Assembly (NCBI RefSeq): GCF_026745355.1
Contig: NC_079210.1
Coordinates: forward strand, 15,645,422-15,709,421
From: Beta vulgaris subsp. vulgaris
Lineage: Eukaryota; Streptophyta; Magnoliopsida; Caryophyllales; Amaranthaceae
Reading direction: 5' to 3'
DNA length: 64,000 bases
Part shown: one piece after another, positions 23,080 through 35,619 of the stretch
Numbering within the stretch: the first letter of the stretch is position 1
How the letters are laid out: every line of letters begins with the position of its first letter
Program-made: the position numbers and the translations under genes
The notes under the pieces: generated by a model
Seen by the model: only the letters and a program-made list of their open reading frames with translations
Told to the model about the DNA's origin: nothing
Databases searched by the model: none

Positions 23080-26000
23080 ATTATGATGGTCCCCCAATGC
23101 CTAAAGATGTTCCGGTTGAGCCAGAGAAAAATGCAGATGTCACTGAAACTTCGCCAGCTCCTGAGGCTACCACCAACACAAATGCAGATAAGCAGATAAT
23201 ACCTGAAAAAAATTCATCTACCACTCCTGCGATAAAGGTACCATTCCCCACTAGTCTATCAAAGAATAAGCTGGATCACCAACTTGGTAAGTTTATGGAA
23301 GTAGTGAAGAATCTTTAGGTAACTGTCCCATTTACTGAACTTATTACTCAAGTACCTGCATATGCTAAATTTTTGAAGGAAATTTTGACTAGGAAGAGAG
23401 CCTTTAATGCAGTAGAAACTGTTGCCTTTACTGAAGAATGTAGTGCTCTTTTGCAAAATCAATCCCCTCCTAAATTGAAAGATCCGGGAGTTTCTCCATC
23501 CCTTGTAATATTGGCACCATATTTATTGACAAAGCTTATGTGATTTAGGTGTATGTTAGTGCCATGCCCTTGACTGTTTGCAAAAAGCTTGACATGGGAG
23601 ATTTAAAATGTACCAACATTACTCTTCAAATGGCTGACCGTTCTGTTAAATACCCCCTAGGTATCTTAGAGGACGTTCCTGTGAGGGTGGTAAATTTTAT
23701 ATTCCTGGGATTTTGTTGTGCTTGACATGGAAGAGGATACTCAAATCCCAATCATTTTAGGGAGACCATTCCTTCATACTGCTGGAGCTGTCATAGATGT
23801 TAAAAATGGGAAATTGACTTTGACTGTGGGGGATGATAAGGTGACTTTTAGTTTGACCAATGCTTTGAAAAGTCCCATGCTAGAGGAAGCCTGTTATATA
23901 ATAGATGTCATTGATGTGCTGGTTAATGATGACATGCCTCAATCCCTTCTGCGGGATCCTCTGGAGGCTTTGCTTTGTTTTACCTCTTTCACAGGTGATG
24001 ATAGTATCCGGACTACTGAAGTGGATGCTTGGGAAGCAGCTTTTACCTGTGTCGAGCTTGACGGTATTACCACTCACGAGGATGAACGGTTAGTATGTGC
24101 TACTCAACCGGTAGAGGTAAAGAAACCTGAACTGAAACCCCTTCCCCCTTCTCTGCGATATGCTTTTCTGGATGAATCTGAAAATTGCCCTGTGATTGTT
24201 AGTGCTGCATTAAATGATGGTCAAATGTCCCAACCTTTTTCTGTTTTGCGACAACATAAAAAGGCCATTGGATATAATATTGATGATTTGAAAGGCATAA
24301 GCCCTGACTTTTGCATGCATAAAATTCATCTTGAGGATGATCATCGTCCTAGTATACAAGGTCAGCGTCGTTTGAACCCGAATATGCAGGAAGTTGTCAA
24401 AAAAGAGGTTATGAAATTGCTTGATGCTGGGATTATCTATCCTATTTCTGATTCTAAGTGGGTGAGTCCAGTTCAAGTGGTTCCTAAAAAGGGCGGTACT
24501 ACTTAGTAAAAATGAGAAAAATGAATTAATTGCTACAAGAGTAGATACTGGGTGGCGTATGTGCATTGATTATAGGAAATTAAATGTTGCCACTAAAAAA
24601 GACCATTTTCCCCTTCCCTTCATTGATCAGATGTTGGAACGTCTAGCTTGTCATTCTCATTTTTGTTATCTAGATGGCTATTCTGGTTTCTTCCAAATTC
24701 CTATCCACCCAGATGACCAGGAGAAGACCACCTTTACATGTCCTTATGGTACCTTTGCATATCGAAGGATGCCCTTTGGCCTATGTAATGCCCCTGCTAC
24801 ATCCAACGTTGTATGATGGCCATATTTTCTGAGTTTATTGAGTCCATCATGGAAGTATTTATGGATGACTTTAGTGTGTATGGCATTGATTTTGATGCAT
24901 GTTTGCTGAATCTGCTAAAGTACTAAAAAATGTGAGGATGTCCACCTTGTATTGAACGGGAAAGTGCCACTTATGGTTACTGAAGGAGTGGTACTTGGTC
25001 ATATTATTTCTGAACGAGGCATCCAGGTGGAAAAGCAAAAATTCAAGTGATTGAGCAATTACCCCCTCCTGTGAATGTAAGGGTTAGAGGTTTTCTTGGT
25101 CATGCGGGATTTTATCGCCGCTTTATCAAGGACTTCTCTAAAATTGCTAAACCACTTACTCAGTTGCTCCTCAAGGATGCCCCGTTCCTGTTTACTGATG
25201 AGTGTCTGATGTCTTTTAAGGATCAAGCAAGCTCTGATTACTGCCCTATCATCGATCTCCAGATTGGACCCTCCCATTTGAGATTATGTGTGATGCAGGA
25301 TTATGCTGTGGGAGCTTCCTTGGTCAGGGAAAAGACAACTCCTCCATGCCATCTACTATGCTAGCAAGACACTAGATGAAGCTCAAGTTAATTATGCCAC
25401 CACGGAGAAAGAGCTTCTAGCTGTGGTCTATGCACTGGACAAGTTCAGGACCTATCTGCTTGGGTCTAAGGTCATTGTCTACACCGATCATGCTGCATTG
25501 AAGTACCTCCTAGCCAAAAAGGAGGCAAAGCCTCGACTCATTCGGTGGATTTTGCTGCTCCAAGAATTCGACTTGGAGATCAGAGATAAAAAGGGTGCAG
25601 AAAATGTAGTGGCTGACCACTTGTCCCGATTGCAGTATGAGGATATGGAAGAAGGCCTCTCCTTTGATGACTCCGTTCCTGATTATAAGCTCTGGCAGTC
25701 ACTTCTGTTACCCCGTGGTATGCGAACTTCGCCAACTTTTGTGTGAGTGGACAAACCCCTCCAGAGCTGAGCTACCAGCAGAGAAAGAAATTTCTACATG
25801 ATGCCAAACAGTACTTTTGGGATGACCCTCTCTTTACAAGCTCTTTGCTGACACCATCTATAGGCGATGTATCCCAGAGTGGGAGGTGCATGAATTCTGA
25901 AGCATTCTCACTCCCTTCCATGTGGAGGCCATGCTGGGCCCTCCAAAACAGTAGCAAAGGTACTTCAATCTGGTTTTTATTGGCCGACTCTTTTCATGAT

Positions 26001-26990
26001 GCTAGTACTTTTGTTAAGTCTTGTGATGCATGCCAACGAACAGGAAATATTTCCCGTAGACATGAGATGCCCCAAACCCCCATCCTGGAAGTTGAACTAT
26101 TTGATGTGTGGGGTATTGATTTTATGGGTCCTTTTCCCTCTTCCTCAGGCAACAATTTCATACTTGTTGCTGTTGACTATGTATCTAAGTGGGTAGAAGC
26201 TATTGCACACCAACCAATGACTCTAAGTTGTCATGAAAATGTTTAAAAAGATTATCTTTCCACGGTTTGGGGTACCAAGGGTTGTCATTAGTGATGGTGG
26301 ATCCCACTTTCACAAAAGAACCTTTGAAGCCCTACTCAAAAAGTGTCTACCATAGGACTAGCCTAGCATACCACCCTCAGACAAGTGGGCAAGTAGAAGT
26401 GTCTAACCGTGAAATAAAGTCTATTTGTGAGAAAGTGGTAGCTAAATCTAGAAAAGATTGGAGTGATAAGTTAGATGACACCTTATGGGCTTATAGAACT
26501 GCTTTTAAGACCCCTATTGGTACCACCCCTTATCGACTAGTCTATGGAAAAGCATGCCACCTACCTGTCAACTAGAGTATAAGGCTTTTTGGGCGGTTAA
26601 AGAGTTGAACTTGATGCTAAATAGCAGGAGAAAAACGCCTATTGCAAATCAATGAGCTTGATGAACTTAGACTGAATGCTATGATAGTTCGCTCTCTACA
26701 AAAGCGCACTAAGAGATGGCATATAAGAAAATTTTGAGCAGGGAGTTCTCTATTGGTGACAAAGTTTTATTGTACAACTCTAGACTAAAGCTTTTTCCTT
26801 GTAAGCTGACGTCTAGGTGGTCTAGTCCTTTTCTGTCACTAACACTAACAAGTTTGGTTCTATTGAGGTGATGAATGCAACAGGTGAGAAGTTCAAAGTT
26901 AATGGACAACGTCTGAAATTGTACTATACAGGAATTCCTGTTGGATCTGTGGAGGAGTTATACCTTCAACCCCCATCCCCTTCTTTTTGA
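23080..26990 (+). pseudogene. Athila-type pol (PR-RT-RH-IN), heavily frameshifted
   Basis: Remnant of the retrotransposon enzymes. Protease runs to about 23870 (ILGRPFLHTAGAVIDV at 23754). RT is at about 24340-25220 with MCIDYRKLN (24559) and FMDDFSVYG (about 24858). RNase H is at about 25230-25640 ([29 protein letters not shown]). Integrase is at about 25770-26990, with [18 protein letters not shown] and DGGSHF, ending in a TGA at 26988. At least eight frame changes split it. The integrase finger region (25850-25990) looks shortened. Not functional. Confidence 0.88.
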
Positions 26991-27244
26991 GGGATGAAGC
27001 ATTATGGTCGTGCGGGACCTTTATAAACCAGCGTTGATCGGGAGGCAACCCGATTTCTTTCCTTTTCTTTCGTAGTTTTTTCTAGATTTTTATTTTTATT
27101 TTGCTATTTTTTGTAGTTTGGTGAGAGAGTGAGAGGGTACTGATATCCCTTTTAAGGCTGCATGTGTGCAGGATTGATGACAAATTGGAAAAGTTCACGC
27201 AAAATTCGAGCCATGGTTTATTGGAGCAAAGCCCAAGGGAATCG

Positions 27245-27570
27245 AGCGGCTCCGCCCGATCGGGCCCGCAACGAAAACTTGAAAAAGATGAAAAAAGCAA
27301 CCACCCAATGGCATCGGGCCAGGATGCCCGATCGGGCCGATCTCCGTCAAACTCCAATTACGACAAAATATCGAAGAACTGAGGTACGCCCGATGGTATC
27401 GGGCATCTTCTCCCGATCAGGCCCGCAACCGGATCTGGGAAAACAACCAACTGCGCCCGATCGAGCAAGTGTCACCCGATTGGGCCCGCAACGAATTCTG
27501 GTTTTGGAGAACAGACGCCCGATGGTGTTGAGCGACCTCGGGCCAAGCACGCCCGATCGGGCTCGGGATC
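27245..27570. repeat. GC-rich palindrome cluster in Athila spacer
   Basis: Perfect GCCCGATCGGGC occurs at 27254, 27326 and 27551, with split forms (GCCCGATGGTATCGGGC) and half-sites between. The same motifs fill 16150-16450 and 31230-31520 inside both LTRs of this element. The surrounding sequence is otherwise AT-rich. Confidence 0.8.
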
Positions 27571-27895
27571 CGGCTGACGAGATTAAAGGGGTTTTTTTTT
27601 CCCTTATTTCACTCACTTCCTCTCACACTTTCTCTCTCCTCCAAACCCTAACCCCCAATTCCTACCATTGAAGACCCCCCCTCCCACCTTCAATCTCTCA
27701 CCAATTTTTCTCTCTCATCACTTCCTACTCTTCTCTAACTCCACTTTCTTCACCTTTCTTCCACTCTATCTCTCCTCTCCATCTTCTTCTCCAACTATTC
27801 CACCATTAAAGTGAGGTTGAGTGGTCCAATATTTTTGCTCTCTTCCACCATTAAAGAGTAAGTTGAAGCTTCACCCTTTTGCACATTCAAGCATC
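27571..27895 (+). other. Leader before the env-position ORF
   Basis: Pyrimidine-rich (CTCTCTCC, CTTCACC words), resembling an untranslated leader. It might supply a splice acceptor for a subgenomic env-like mRNA, but no site can be proven. Confidence 0.3.
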
Positions 27896-29350
27896 ATGTT
27901 CACAAGGCGACGAAAAACTACAATGGGCTCACAACCACCACCACCACCGGAAATCCCCCGAGATGACACCTTCCCGGATGTCATCTTCTCCACAGAGGAA
28001 CAATGAGACCGATTTCAGCGCCTCAAGGGGCGCGAGGTAAGCCCTACAACTTTCCTTGACATCGAATTTTTAGATAAATTGGGAATTGCCACTGAATTTA
28101 AAGAATTTATGAAAATAATTGGCATGGAACCCCTTTTTACCGTTCATGTTAACACCTACCCCGTGCTTTTATATGAGTTTTACAGTAGTTTACATGTGAC
28201 CCACCCTCGCACGGGACCGATTTCTCATGTTTCCTATCGGCTCTTAAATCGGGACTTCACCCTCACCCTCCCGGAGTTTGCTCGCATACTCCGTGTCCTC
28301 AATCGGGGAGAGATTGGGCACCCCCCTGACTATCATCACCGGGATATTTACTATGCTATTACAGGGGATGAAACTGATTTCACCCTTCAACATTGTCATG
28401 CTAGGTACATCCACCAACCCATTTTTAAAATTTGGGTTCGTTTTATGTCCAAGACTTTGTTTGGGAGGGTTGAAGGTCAGCTCATTTGGGGGGATGAGCT
28501 TTATCTGATTGGTAGTTACATGTACCGGGGCACTCCGCGCCGCTTTCACTACAATATCCCTCATCATGTTGCGCTCCAAATGGAGCGAATTGCCACCACT
28601 TACCCTAAGCGCCGCGCTGATGGCTCGTTGACCTCTCACCCTATCGTGAATGAGGGGTTGGTTACTCTGTTTACTCGGGCCATCCCTGATTTCGATGAGA
28701 CTCGTTATCAGCCGGCCTTAGGTCCTACCTTACTAGACTATGCCTACCTCACCCGCCTTCACTGGTTGGAGTGGGGTGGGGAGACCTACTAGTGGCACGT
28801 CAACGGAAGGCCCTCCGTTGAACTGTCCAACCCTTTGTTGAAAATCAAACCTGGCCAACCTCATTACCACATTCCCATTGCCGGTTCTGACTTTCACGCC
28901 CCTCGTCTCCCGATACCTGAGCGCACCTACCACCTTTGTCCACCTCATATCGAGGATATCCCATCCTCTTCTGATGCTCCCCCTCCCCTATATTCTATTG
29001 TTCCTCCTTCTTTTGACTTTTAGGAGATGATGAGCATGCTCCAACGGATGGAGACTGGCATTACGGCCAACACAGCGGCCATCAAGGGCATCAGCCAGCA
29101 GGTTGATTGCAATGGTGTAATTCTTCATAATCTTAGTCAGCGGGTCGATACATTGACCAATGATCAGCACCTGGCTCTGTATTCGATGTACGACGAGAAC
29201 TGCCGCCTTCATCGCATTGCTGAGCATGATGCGCACCCCTCTTGGTACACTTGGAACCCGAGCTACAGTCAGCCGGGCTCCTGTAGCCGAGGCGGCGGTG
29301 GTGAGTCTGATGGAGATGACGATGGTGAGGATACTCACATGGATGACTGA
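27896..29350 (+). pseudogene. Envelope-position ORF of the Athila element, three nonsense codons
   Basis: One frame of 485 codons runs from the ATG at 27896 to the TGA at 29348-29350. It is interrupted only by in-frame stops at 28004 (TGA), 28790 (TAG) and 29021 (TAG), with no frameshift. It begins with an Arg/Lys-rich, then Pro-rich N-terminus (MFTRRRKTTMGSQPPPPP). The central globular part has segments such as HVSYRLLNRDFTLTLPEFAR and YLIGSYMYRGTPRRFHYNIP. A hydrophilic C-terminus rich in Gly/Asp/Glu follows. I recognise it as the Athila ORF downstream of integrase (Pfam ATHILA type, from memory), sometimes called env-like. I see no clear signal peptide or transmembrane helix, so an envelope role is not supported by sequence. 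Confidence 0.8.
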
Positions 29351-30950
29351 TATCCATGTTCCTCTTTCCCCTTATTGCAATGTGGTCATTGCCACGTTCA
29401 GCTTGGAGGAGGACTTCTGTAAGTACTACTCTCACTGTTATTGCTTTTTAGATAGATTAGTTTTATTGTGTTCTTAGGCTAGATAAGTTGGTTAATCAGT
29501 TAATTGTTTCTTTTTCATAAAAACAAAAACAACAAAAAAATGAAATATTGCTGAAAAAAATATTAAAAATACGATTTGACTGGATTGGTGTGGTTGCTTC
29601 CCTGTGCCCCATGATGTTCTTTGAAAGTGTATTTGGGCTCTTCATCTGGATAGCTAGACACTTGAGATTGTGATGCTGGAATGTGAACTTTAATTGCCAT
29701 CACCTTGAATGAGTTTTGACGATAACGCGCTTATTTTGACTGCATACTTGAATTGGTTAGACAGTAGGATTCATTCTTGCCAATGGATTCATTTCTATAT
29801 CCATTCTGTTTCTTGTGTGTTAGTTCCTCATTAGCTGACTGATCTTGACTTTGACGACGTACTTATTGATATCTGATAACTTGTGGCAATTGATGTGATA
29901 GAGGCGTTCTTTTGTCTGATTTTTGAACCTCAAAGTGATTTTTGTGATATACCACTATCCTCCTTAGCCCCGCTTAGCCTAATGACTATTTCAGGATACT
30001 AAACCTCATTACATGCCCATGACCTTTATTTTGATATTAGTCCCAAGCCTAGCTTGGGGGAGCATTTGTCTGAGTTAGTATGTGAATTGGTTTTTATGAG
30101 TTACCTTGGATGGAGATGATTGTATTAAGGTTCAAAAAGTTGAGAAAAAGAAAAGAATAAGCAAGATGAAATTCATGTAATTGTTGGATCGAAAAGTGGC
30201 AATGAAAAAGAAAAAGAAAAAAAAAAGGATTGAAAGATTGAACAAAAAGTTAAGAATTCCTTCCTTCACAATTGCTTGCAAAGAAAAAAACCTTGTAATA
30301 AAACAAATATTCATCACATTGCTTCAAGGTCGGGTTTATTGAAAATTTGTTGGTTTATGGAATTGGGATATGGTTATTGACTATGTTTTTGGTTGTTACT
30401 TCTAGTGACTTGTGCTCTCCCATTCTTGGTCTTTTCCACCACATTCCCTATACATATTTCCTACCCTTACCTAAGCCCCGTTACAACCCTGAAAAAGTCT
30501 TCTTGAGCTTGTGTTTACATTGTTTATTGGATTGATATGGAGTCAGTTTGTCAAGGTTGAAGAATACGTTGCTACTTGAGTCGACACGATTAGGATGAGC
30601 GGCATTATGACCTTTCCAAACACATGAGAGTGTGAGTGAGACGGGTTATTATGGTCGGGATGGTGAGCGATCGGGCACATCTTTTGCCTGCCAAAAAAAT
30701 GTTGAGAGGAGTGACATCCTAGTAAGTGCCTTTTCGAGACTTTCATTTCATATAAGGCAGCCGCATTTGATTGCTTATTTGGGCGATTGGCAATGAGAGT
30801 AATCTGAACAGTTGAACTTGAATTGTGCCTGCTTGAATGATTTATGAGCCTTATAAAGATTTTGATCTTCGTTTTCATATATAAAGGGGTGAAGCAATCA
30901 TACATATATCCATGTCATGGTTTTTGCTTAGAGACAAGCAAAGGTTTAGC
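29351..30950 (+). other. 3' untranslated region of Athila element
   Basis: No ORF of note. It contains a second copy of the polypurine core AGCTTGGGGGAG at 30051-30062, 0.9 kb upstream of the one adjoining the LTR, and an A-rich block at 30125-30310. Confidence 0.6.
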
Positions 30951-30961
30951 TTGGGGGAGTT
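30951..30961 (+). other. Polypurine tract of Athila element
   Basis: TTGGGGGAGT just before the 3' LTR (TGATGTTACG). Purine-rich priming site for plus-strand synthesis. Confidence 0.85.
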
Positions 30962-32465
30962 TGATGTTACGATTTTATATAGAGTTTTTCTCCCCTATTT
31001 ATATGCTAAAAGTTATGGTTATGGTGCTCTTAGGAGCCATTTGGTACTAACTCTCTCCATCAAGTTGTGGTTTGCTGTTTTGTATTGGATTGTAGGTTTT
31101 GGGGAGCTATTACCTACTTTATATGATTGCACACTGGATTATAGAGGTTAGACGCTGAATTTCAAGATCCCGAGGATGCTTTCCGGGACTTCGAGCAAAG
31201 GAAGAACAAGGAACGCGCATAACCTGACCGGCCCGATAGGATCGGGCGGCCCAGCCCGATCGGGCGAAGAAGCAGGTTATATGTTTTTGTTGCGGGCCCG
31301 ATAGGGAGTCGGACGCCTAGTCGTGATTCGGTCTTCCGCCCGATCGGGCAACCTGCCCGACGTCGGGCGCCCCTGCCAGCTGCTGCGTAACACTATGTTA
31401 ACAAGCCGCCCGATGTCATCGGGCGGGTCAGCCCGACCTCATCGGGCGCCCGTGGATTTTTGGCCCTTTCCTCTGCTTTGGAGCCCGATTCCATCGGGCA
31501 TCTCTGGCCCGATCGGGCGACTGACGACACGCGTTTTTTTAATGAATACGGGACCGTTTTTCGAGACTTTTGGCTATTGTTTTAGGGGTTGTATAAATAG
31601 GAAAATCAGAATTATTAGAATCATCTTGGTTTTTATTATTAGTTTTCTCTAGAGAGGATTTCAAGTACCTTAATTTTAGTGCTTTGTGATTTCAATTCAA
31701 GATCAAACCTTTTGCTTATTCATAGCTCAATATAATTCGGTAATCTTTCTTCATTATTTTTTTGTTATTTCTTCCATTGTTAATTAGATTATTTTCTTAG
31801 TTATTTGCCATGTTTCAAAGTATGAGTTTTTATATGACTTTTGTTATTGTTTTCATGATTATGAGTGAGTAGTCCTATATCTAGAATTGTGGAGATCTAT
31901 GTATGCAATGAGGGATTGATAGATTAGTTTGATTATCTTGTATTTCAACTGTTTCCTTTGATTGATTCTTCATGCTAGAATTATAAGTTAGGCCTGATTT
32001 ATAATCCTATTGTTGCAATACTGAACCTACTTCGAGAGGAGAGATACCGTATAGGCTTTCAATCATTAGGCAAAGTGACCCTTGACTATGCGAGAGCGGC
32101 TGGGTGATCTTTGAGGGAGGTAATGTTTGAGAGAAATTACATGTGCCCTAGATAGTTGACTTACTAGGTGGTTATTATTTATCCCTGACGAAAAACGCTT
32201 TTCGCTCCTCTCACATGATTTCCCGAATTGTATGCATAGTGATCCATGATTCTAGTACTTTATTAATATATTTACACCTTTATATTTAGTTCTGTTATCT
32301 GCTTAATTTAGTAACACAACCAATTCATCTGATTTCGTTAGTGAAATATTAGAGTTCAGATACGATAATATAACTTCTCCATGTGGATTCGATCCTGACT
32401 TCCCTGACTACTAGTTAGTGGACCTTAGGTTATTTTTGATTAGGTAATACGACTTTAGCCTATCA
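30962..32465 (+). repeat. 3' LTR of Athila-type element
   Basis: Begins TGATGTTACG and ends AGCCTATCA. It carries about 30 bp (32189-32218) absent from the 5' copy, flanked by TGA on both sides, suggesting microhomology deletion in the 5' LTR. It also has many extra single bases compared with the 5' copy. Confidence 0.95.
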
Positions 32466-32470
32466 CTCCA

Positions 32471-32893
32471 CTTCTCCAATTCTTCACCGCTCCTAATTTC
32501 CAGCTGATTATGCCACCGCAACTCCGCCTCACCACCTATTGAGGACCAACTCATCGGTTCAGTTTTAGATGAATAATTCGAAGATCCAAATGGAGAATAG
32601 AGATACCCAGATCGAGATTTTCCTTTCCTTGGGCTTTCTTGTAATCATATTAAATGAGTTTTCAATTTGCTGGGCGAGTGAAGAGCAAGACACAATTTTC
32701 ACGGGTGAGAAAAAGAAGAGGAAGGGAAAGTTTTGATACTTTTTGGAAGAGATTCAAGGTGAGAAGGAAGAGATTAATGGGGGTAACTTATTGAAGCATG
32801 CAATGGTCCATCGCTTCTGCAAGGATTTGCCACACTGCATGCTGAGTAAAAAAATGATGACAAGTCTGTCATTGTTGAAGCACCAAAAATATA
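32471..32893. other. Unassigned stretch between Athila element and next solo LTR
   Basis: AT-rich with small ORFs. None shows a recognised domain. It continues the pre-insertion sequence that ends at 15884. Confidence 0.35.
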
Positions 32894-34463
32894 GTGTGTG
32901 TATAACACTCCGACCATTTACACAAAAGGAATAAGAAATGTACAATCAATGATGAAAAAAGTAGACGATAGTGGAAATATCGTTGAGACGAAAATGTTAC
33001 TCTAAAGTTAATCTAATTATTATTATAAAGCAAATGCCTAAGATAGCATATCAAAATATCCTCAAACAAGTTTAAATATCCATAAAAAATCAACAACTAA
33101 CGATCCAAAAACATCAATATGATATCAAAATCTCATATAGCAAAACAAGTACAATAAACTTAGTAAATCTCCCCAAAACGCGCTTTCCTTGCCCAAATTA
33201 TTATAAGTCTAGCCTTCGAAGCCATCTACCATTATAAACAAACAACACATAATCTACAATAAGTGAGTAGTAACTAGCAATTTTCCCAGAACAACTAAAC
33301 TCAAGATAGCATTAGAAATACTCCTCAGCTTTAATAATAAAAAAAAGTCATCACAATATACTACATTTAGTAAATCATATAGAAACTCTACACTACTAAC
33401 TCATATGGAAACATAAATTCTAAGCATGACCTATATATATAAAGAGGAAACACCATGTTGTTAAAATCATAGATCATCATAACAAACAATTGAGTAAAAT
33501 ATAAAAGAGTTGATGAGAAAAATAACGGGGTTTATCAGATCGCAACCTCCATACAACCTACGGTCTTAGGTTCCCTACTGTCTGTTTCTAAAAATGGCCA
33601 AAATTCTGATGCAGCATCTCAATATTTTCTCACATCTCAGAAGATAACAATTAACCCATGTATAACCTCTAGATCACAACCTAAGTGGTTGAGATGATCT
33701 TCACCGGAACTACACCTATACCTCCGAATATCTTACATCTCCAAATAAAATAAAAAAACAAATTGAATTCAAAGTCCTGCCTTCATCAAATCAATAGGGA
33801 TTCCCAATAGCTTACACCAATTTAGCAGAAAAGTAGGATCACAAAACATAACAATAACATAATCCTCATGAAACAACTAAATTATAATATCATACTCAAG
33901 ATGATTTAACATTTCCATAACTAGATTATAAAAATCATAATACAAACAAATAACCAAGTCACATCACTAAATTCATTTCCAAATAAATAACAACCCAACT
34001 TGACAACATAACTTGACAACTTACATAACACAAACGTATTCATAAAACTACCACAATCATTAACAGAATTCAAGTAAACCAAAAGATAACAAAATTCGAC
34101 AAAAATCAATTAGCAACTGAGATGACCTACTGGTTTGCCACGGGCTCTCACGGCCATGCGTGCGCTCGGCACAACGCTCGTACATCTAACGCACAGACGT
34201 TGTATCTGACGCATCTCTGGTGCGTCCGATGCAACTGGGCGAAGTTATGCAGTTTGTCCAAAACTCAACTTCGACAATTTCACAAAGCGAAAATCAATAA
34301 TGTACACAACGAAAATCCAACAGCACCAAATCAAATATTTCAATAATTAGACAACACTTTTATCAAACTTACCACAAGCATTAAATAAATAAAATTGACA
34401 TGATAATCTACATGAAAATTATAACAACACATGAAAACAACATCCTAAAACATATATATTCTA

Positions 34464-35610
34464 GGATTTTTTAACTAGAATAATACAAATTTTGAGCGGT
34501 TCGCTCGTAATAATACAACCTTTAGATTATTTTTTAATAATACAAACTTCATACCAAAATTCCTACAACAAGACAAGTTTACCTGTGACCTTTAAAGCAG
34601 GTAAAAAAAAAAACTTTTAAAGCTTTTTCTATTTCCCTTTCCTCCCCCACCCTTGCCCACCCGAAAAGACCCCTGACCAATCCACCACCTCCCCCACCAG
34701 TCCAACCCCAGCCCGAACCCACCCCTGAAACAACCCCTCGCCTGAGACTCATTCGATTGCAGCGTCAAAATCGGCAGAAGTGGTGGAGATTTTGCCGCGG
34801 GTTTCTTCAGAGACGATGGGTGGTGGCGGCGCTTATTGTGGCACCCCATTTTTCGCCGGTGATTTGTAAGGCGGTACAAAGCTGGAAAGAGAAAGTGAGG
34901 AGAATGATGGGGCGAAGAGAGGGCGAAGGTTTTCGGGGGCGAGGGAGGCTTGGTTTGGTTGCTTTTCAGGTTGGGGTGGCTGTGTTTGGTGGTTTTCGGA
35001 GGTGGGGGGAGATGTGGTATTATCGGTGGTTGGGGTGGGGAAACGTGGTGCTTTCGAGGATAGAGGCGAGGAGACGTGGTGTTTTCAGGGGTGGGGGAGG
35101 GCAAGCGCGTGTTTCCCGTGGTTGGGAGGTGGGCGGCCAGCAATGTGTGGGTGGGGTGGCCAATGCGGGTAGGGTGGGGGTGGCCAGTACGGGTAGGGTG
35201 GGGGTGGCCAGTACGGGTGTGGTGGGGGTACGGTGGGCAGTATTGTGTGGTGGGGGTTTGCAGTACGGGTGGGGTGGGGAGGGCAGACGTGGTTGGGGTT
35301 GGTTGGGGTGGCCGGTGGGGATGGGGTGGTCAGTACAAGTGGTAGGGGTGGCCAGAAGGGGAGGGGGAGGGTGGAAGGGAAGTGAGGAAGAGAGAGAAAA
35401 AGATGAAAGAATATTTTTTTTTAACAAAATTTTAAAAACAACCAACGAGGTGGTGACACGTGTCTCTTTAGACCTGTTTATCAGGTTACCTCCGGTTTTG
35501 TCTTGCTGTAGGAATTTTGGTGTGAAGTTTGTATTATTAAAAAATATTTTAAAGATTGTATTATTATTAGCGAACCGCTCAAAGTTTGTATTATTCTAGT
35601 TAAAAAATCC
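34464..35610. mobile_element. Non-autonomous Mutator-like element (MULE) with long TIRs
   Basis: Terminal inverted repeats of about 110 bp start GGATTTTTTAACTAGAATAA on both ends and are flanked by a perfect 9-bp duplication TATATTCTA (34455-34463, 35611-35619). Long TIRs plus a 9-bp duplication define MULEs. The interior (34620-35400) is strongly strand-biased, G-rich on the plus strand, unlike its AT-rich surroundings. No MURA transposase. The interior could be a captured genomic fragment (Pack-MULE), but its proline/glycine-rich translations are low complexity and match no known protein. Confidence 0.92.
35139..35345. repeat. G-rich minisatellite inside the MULE
   Basis: About three clear 24-bp units built on GGGTAGGGTGGGGGTGGCCA near 35167-35220, then degenerate copies to 35345. 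Runs of three to five G recur every few bases, so G-quadruplex formation is possible on the plus strand. Confidence 0.7.
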
Positions 35611-35619
35611 TATATTCTA

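Larger units (their letters stand above)
15885..32465 (+). mobile_element. Athila-type Ty3/gypsy retrotransposon, 16.6 kb including a nested solo LTR
   Basis: LTRs of 1456 and 1504 bp (15885-17340, 30962-32465) are flanked by identical CTCCA duplications (15880-15884, 32466-32470). The primer-binding site TGGCGCCGTTGCCGGGGA matches tRNA-Asp, which is typical of Athila. Gag, protease, RT, RNase H and integrase follow, then an ORF in the envelope position, a long 3' region and a polypurine tract TTGGGGGAGT. A solo LTR at 18989-23079 splits the gag/pol boundary. Without it the element is about 12.5 kb, normal for Athila. Coding regions carry many single-base frameshifts, except the env-position ORF. 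Confidence 0.95.

Noticed and set aside
27896..29350. True viral envelope glycoprotein
   Set aside because: No signal peptide, cysteine pattern or transmembrane helix is apparent; only the position after pol suggests env.
34592..35599. Overlapping 183-codon (minus) and 280-codon (plus) ORFs
   Set aside because: They are mirror translations of the G-rich MULE interior, which has few stop codons because of composition; no domain.
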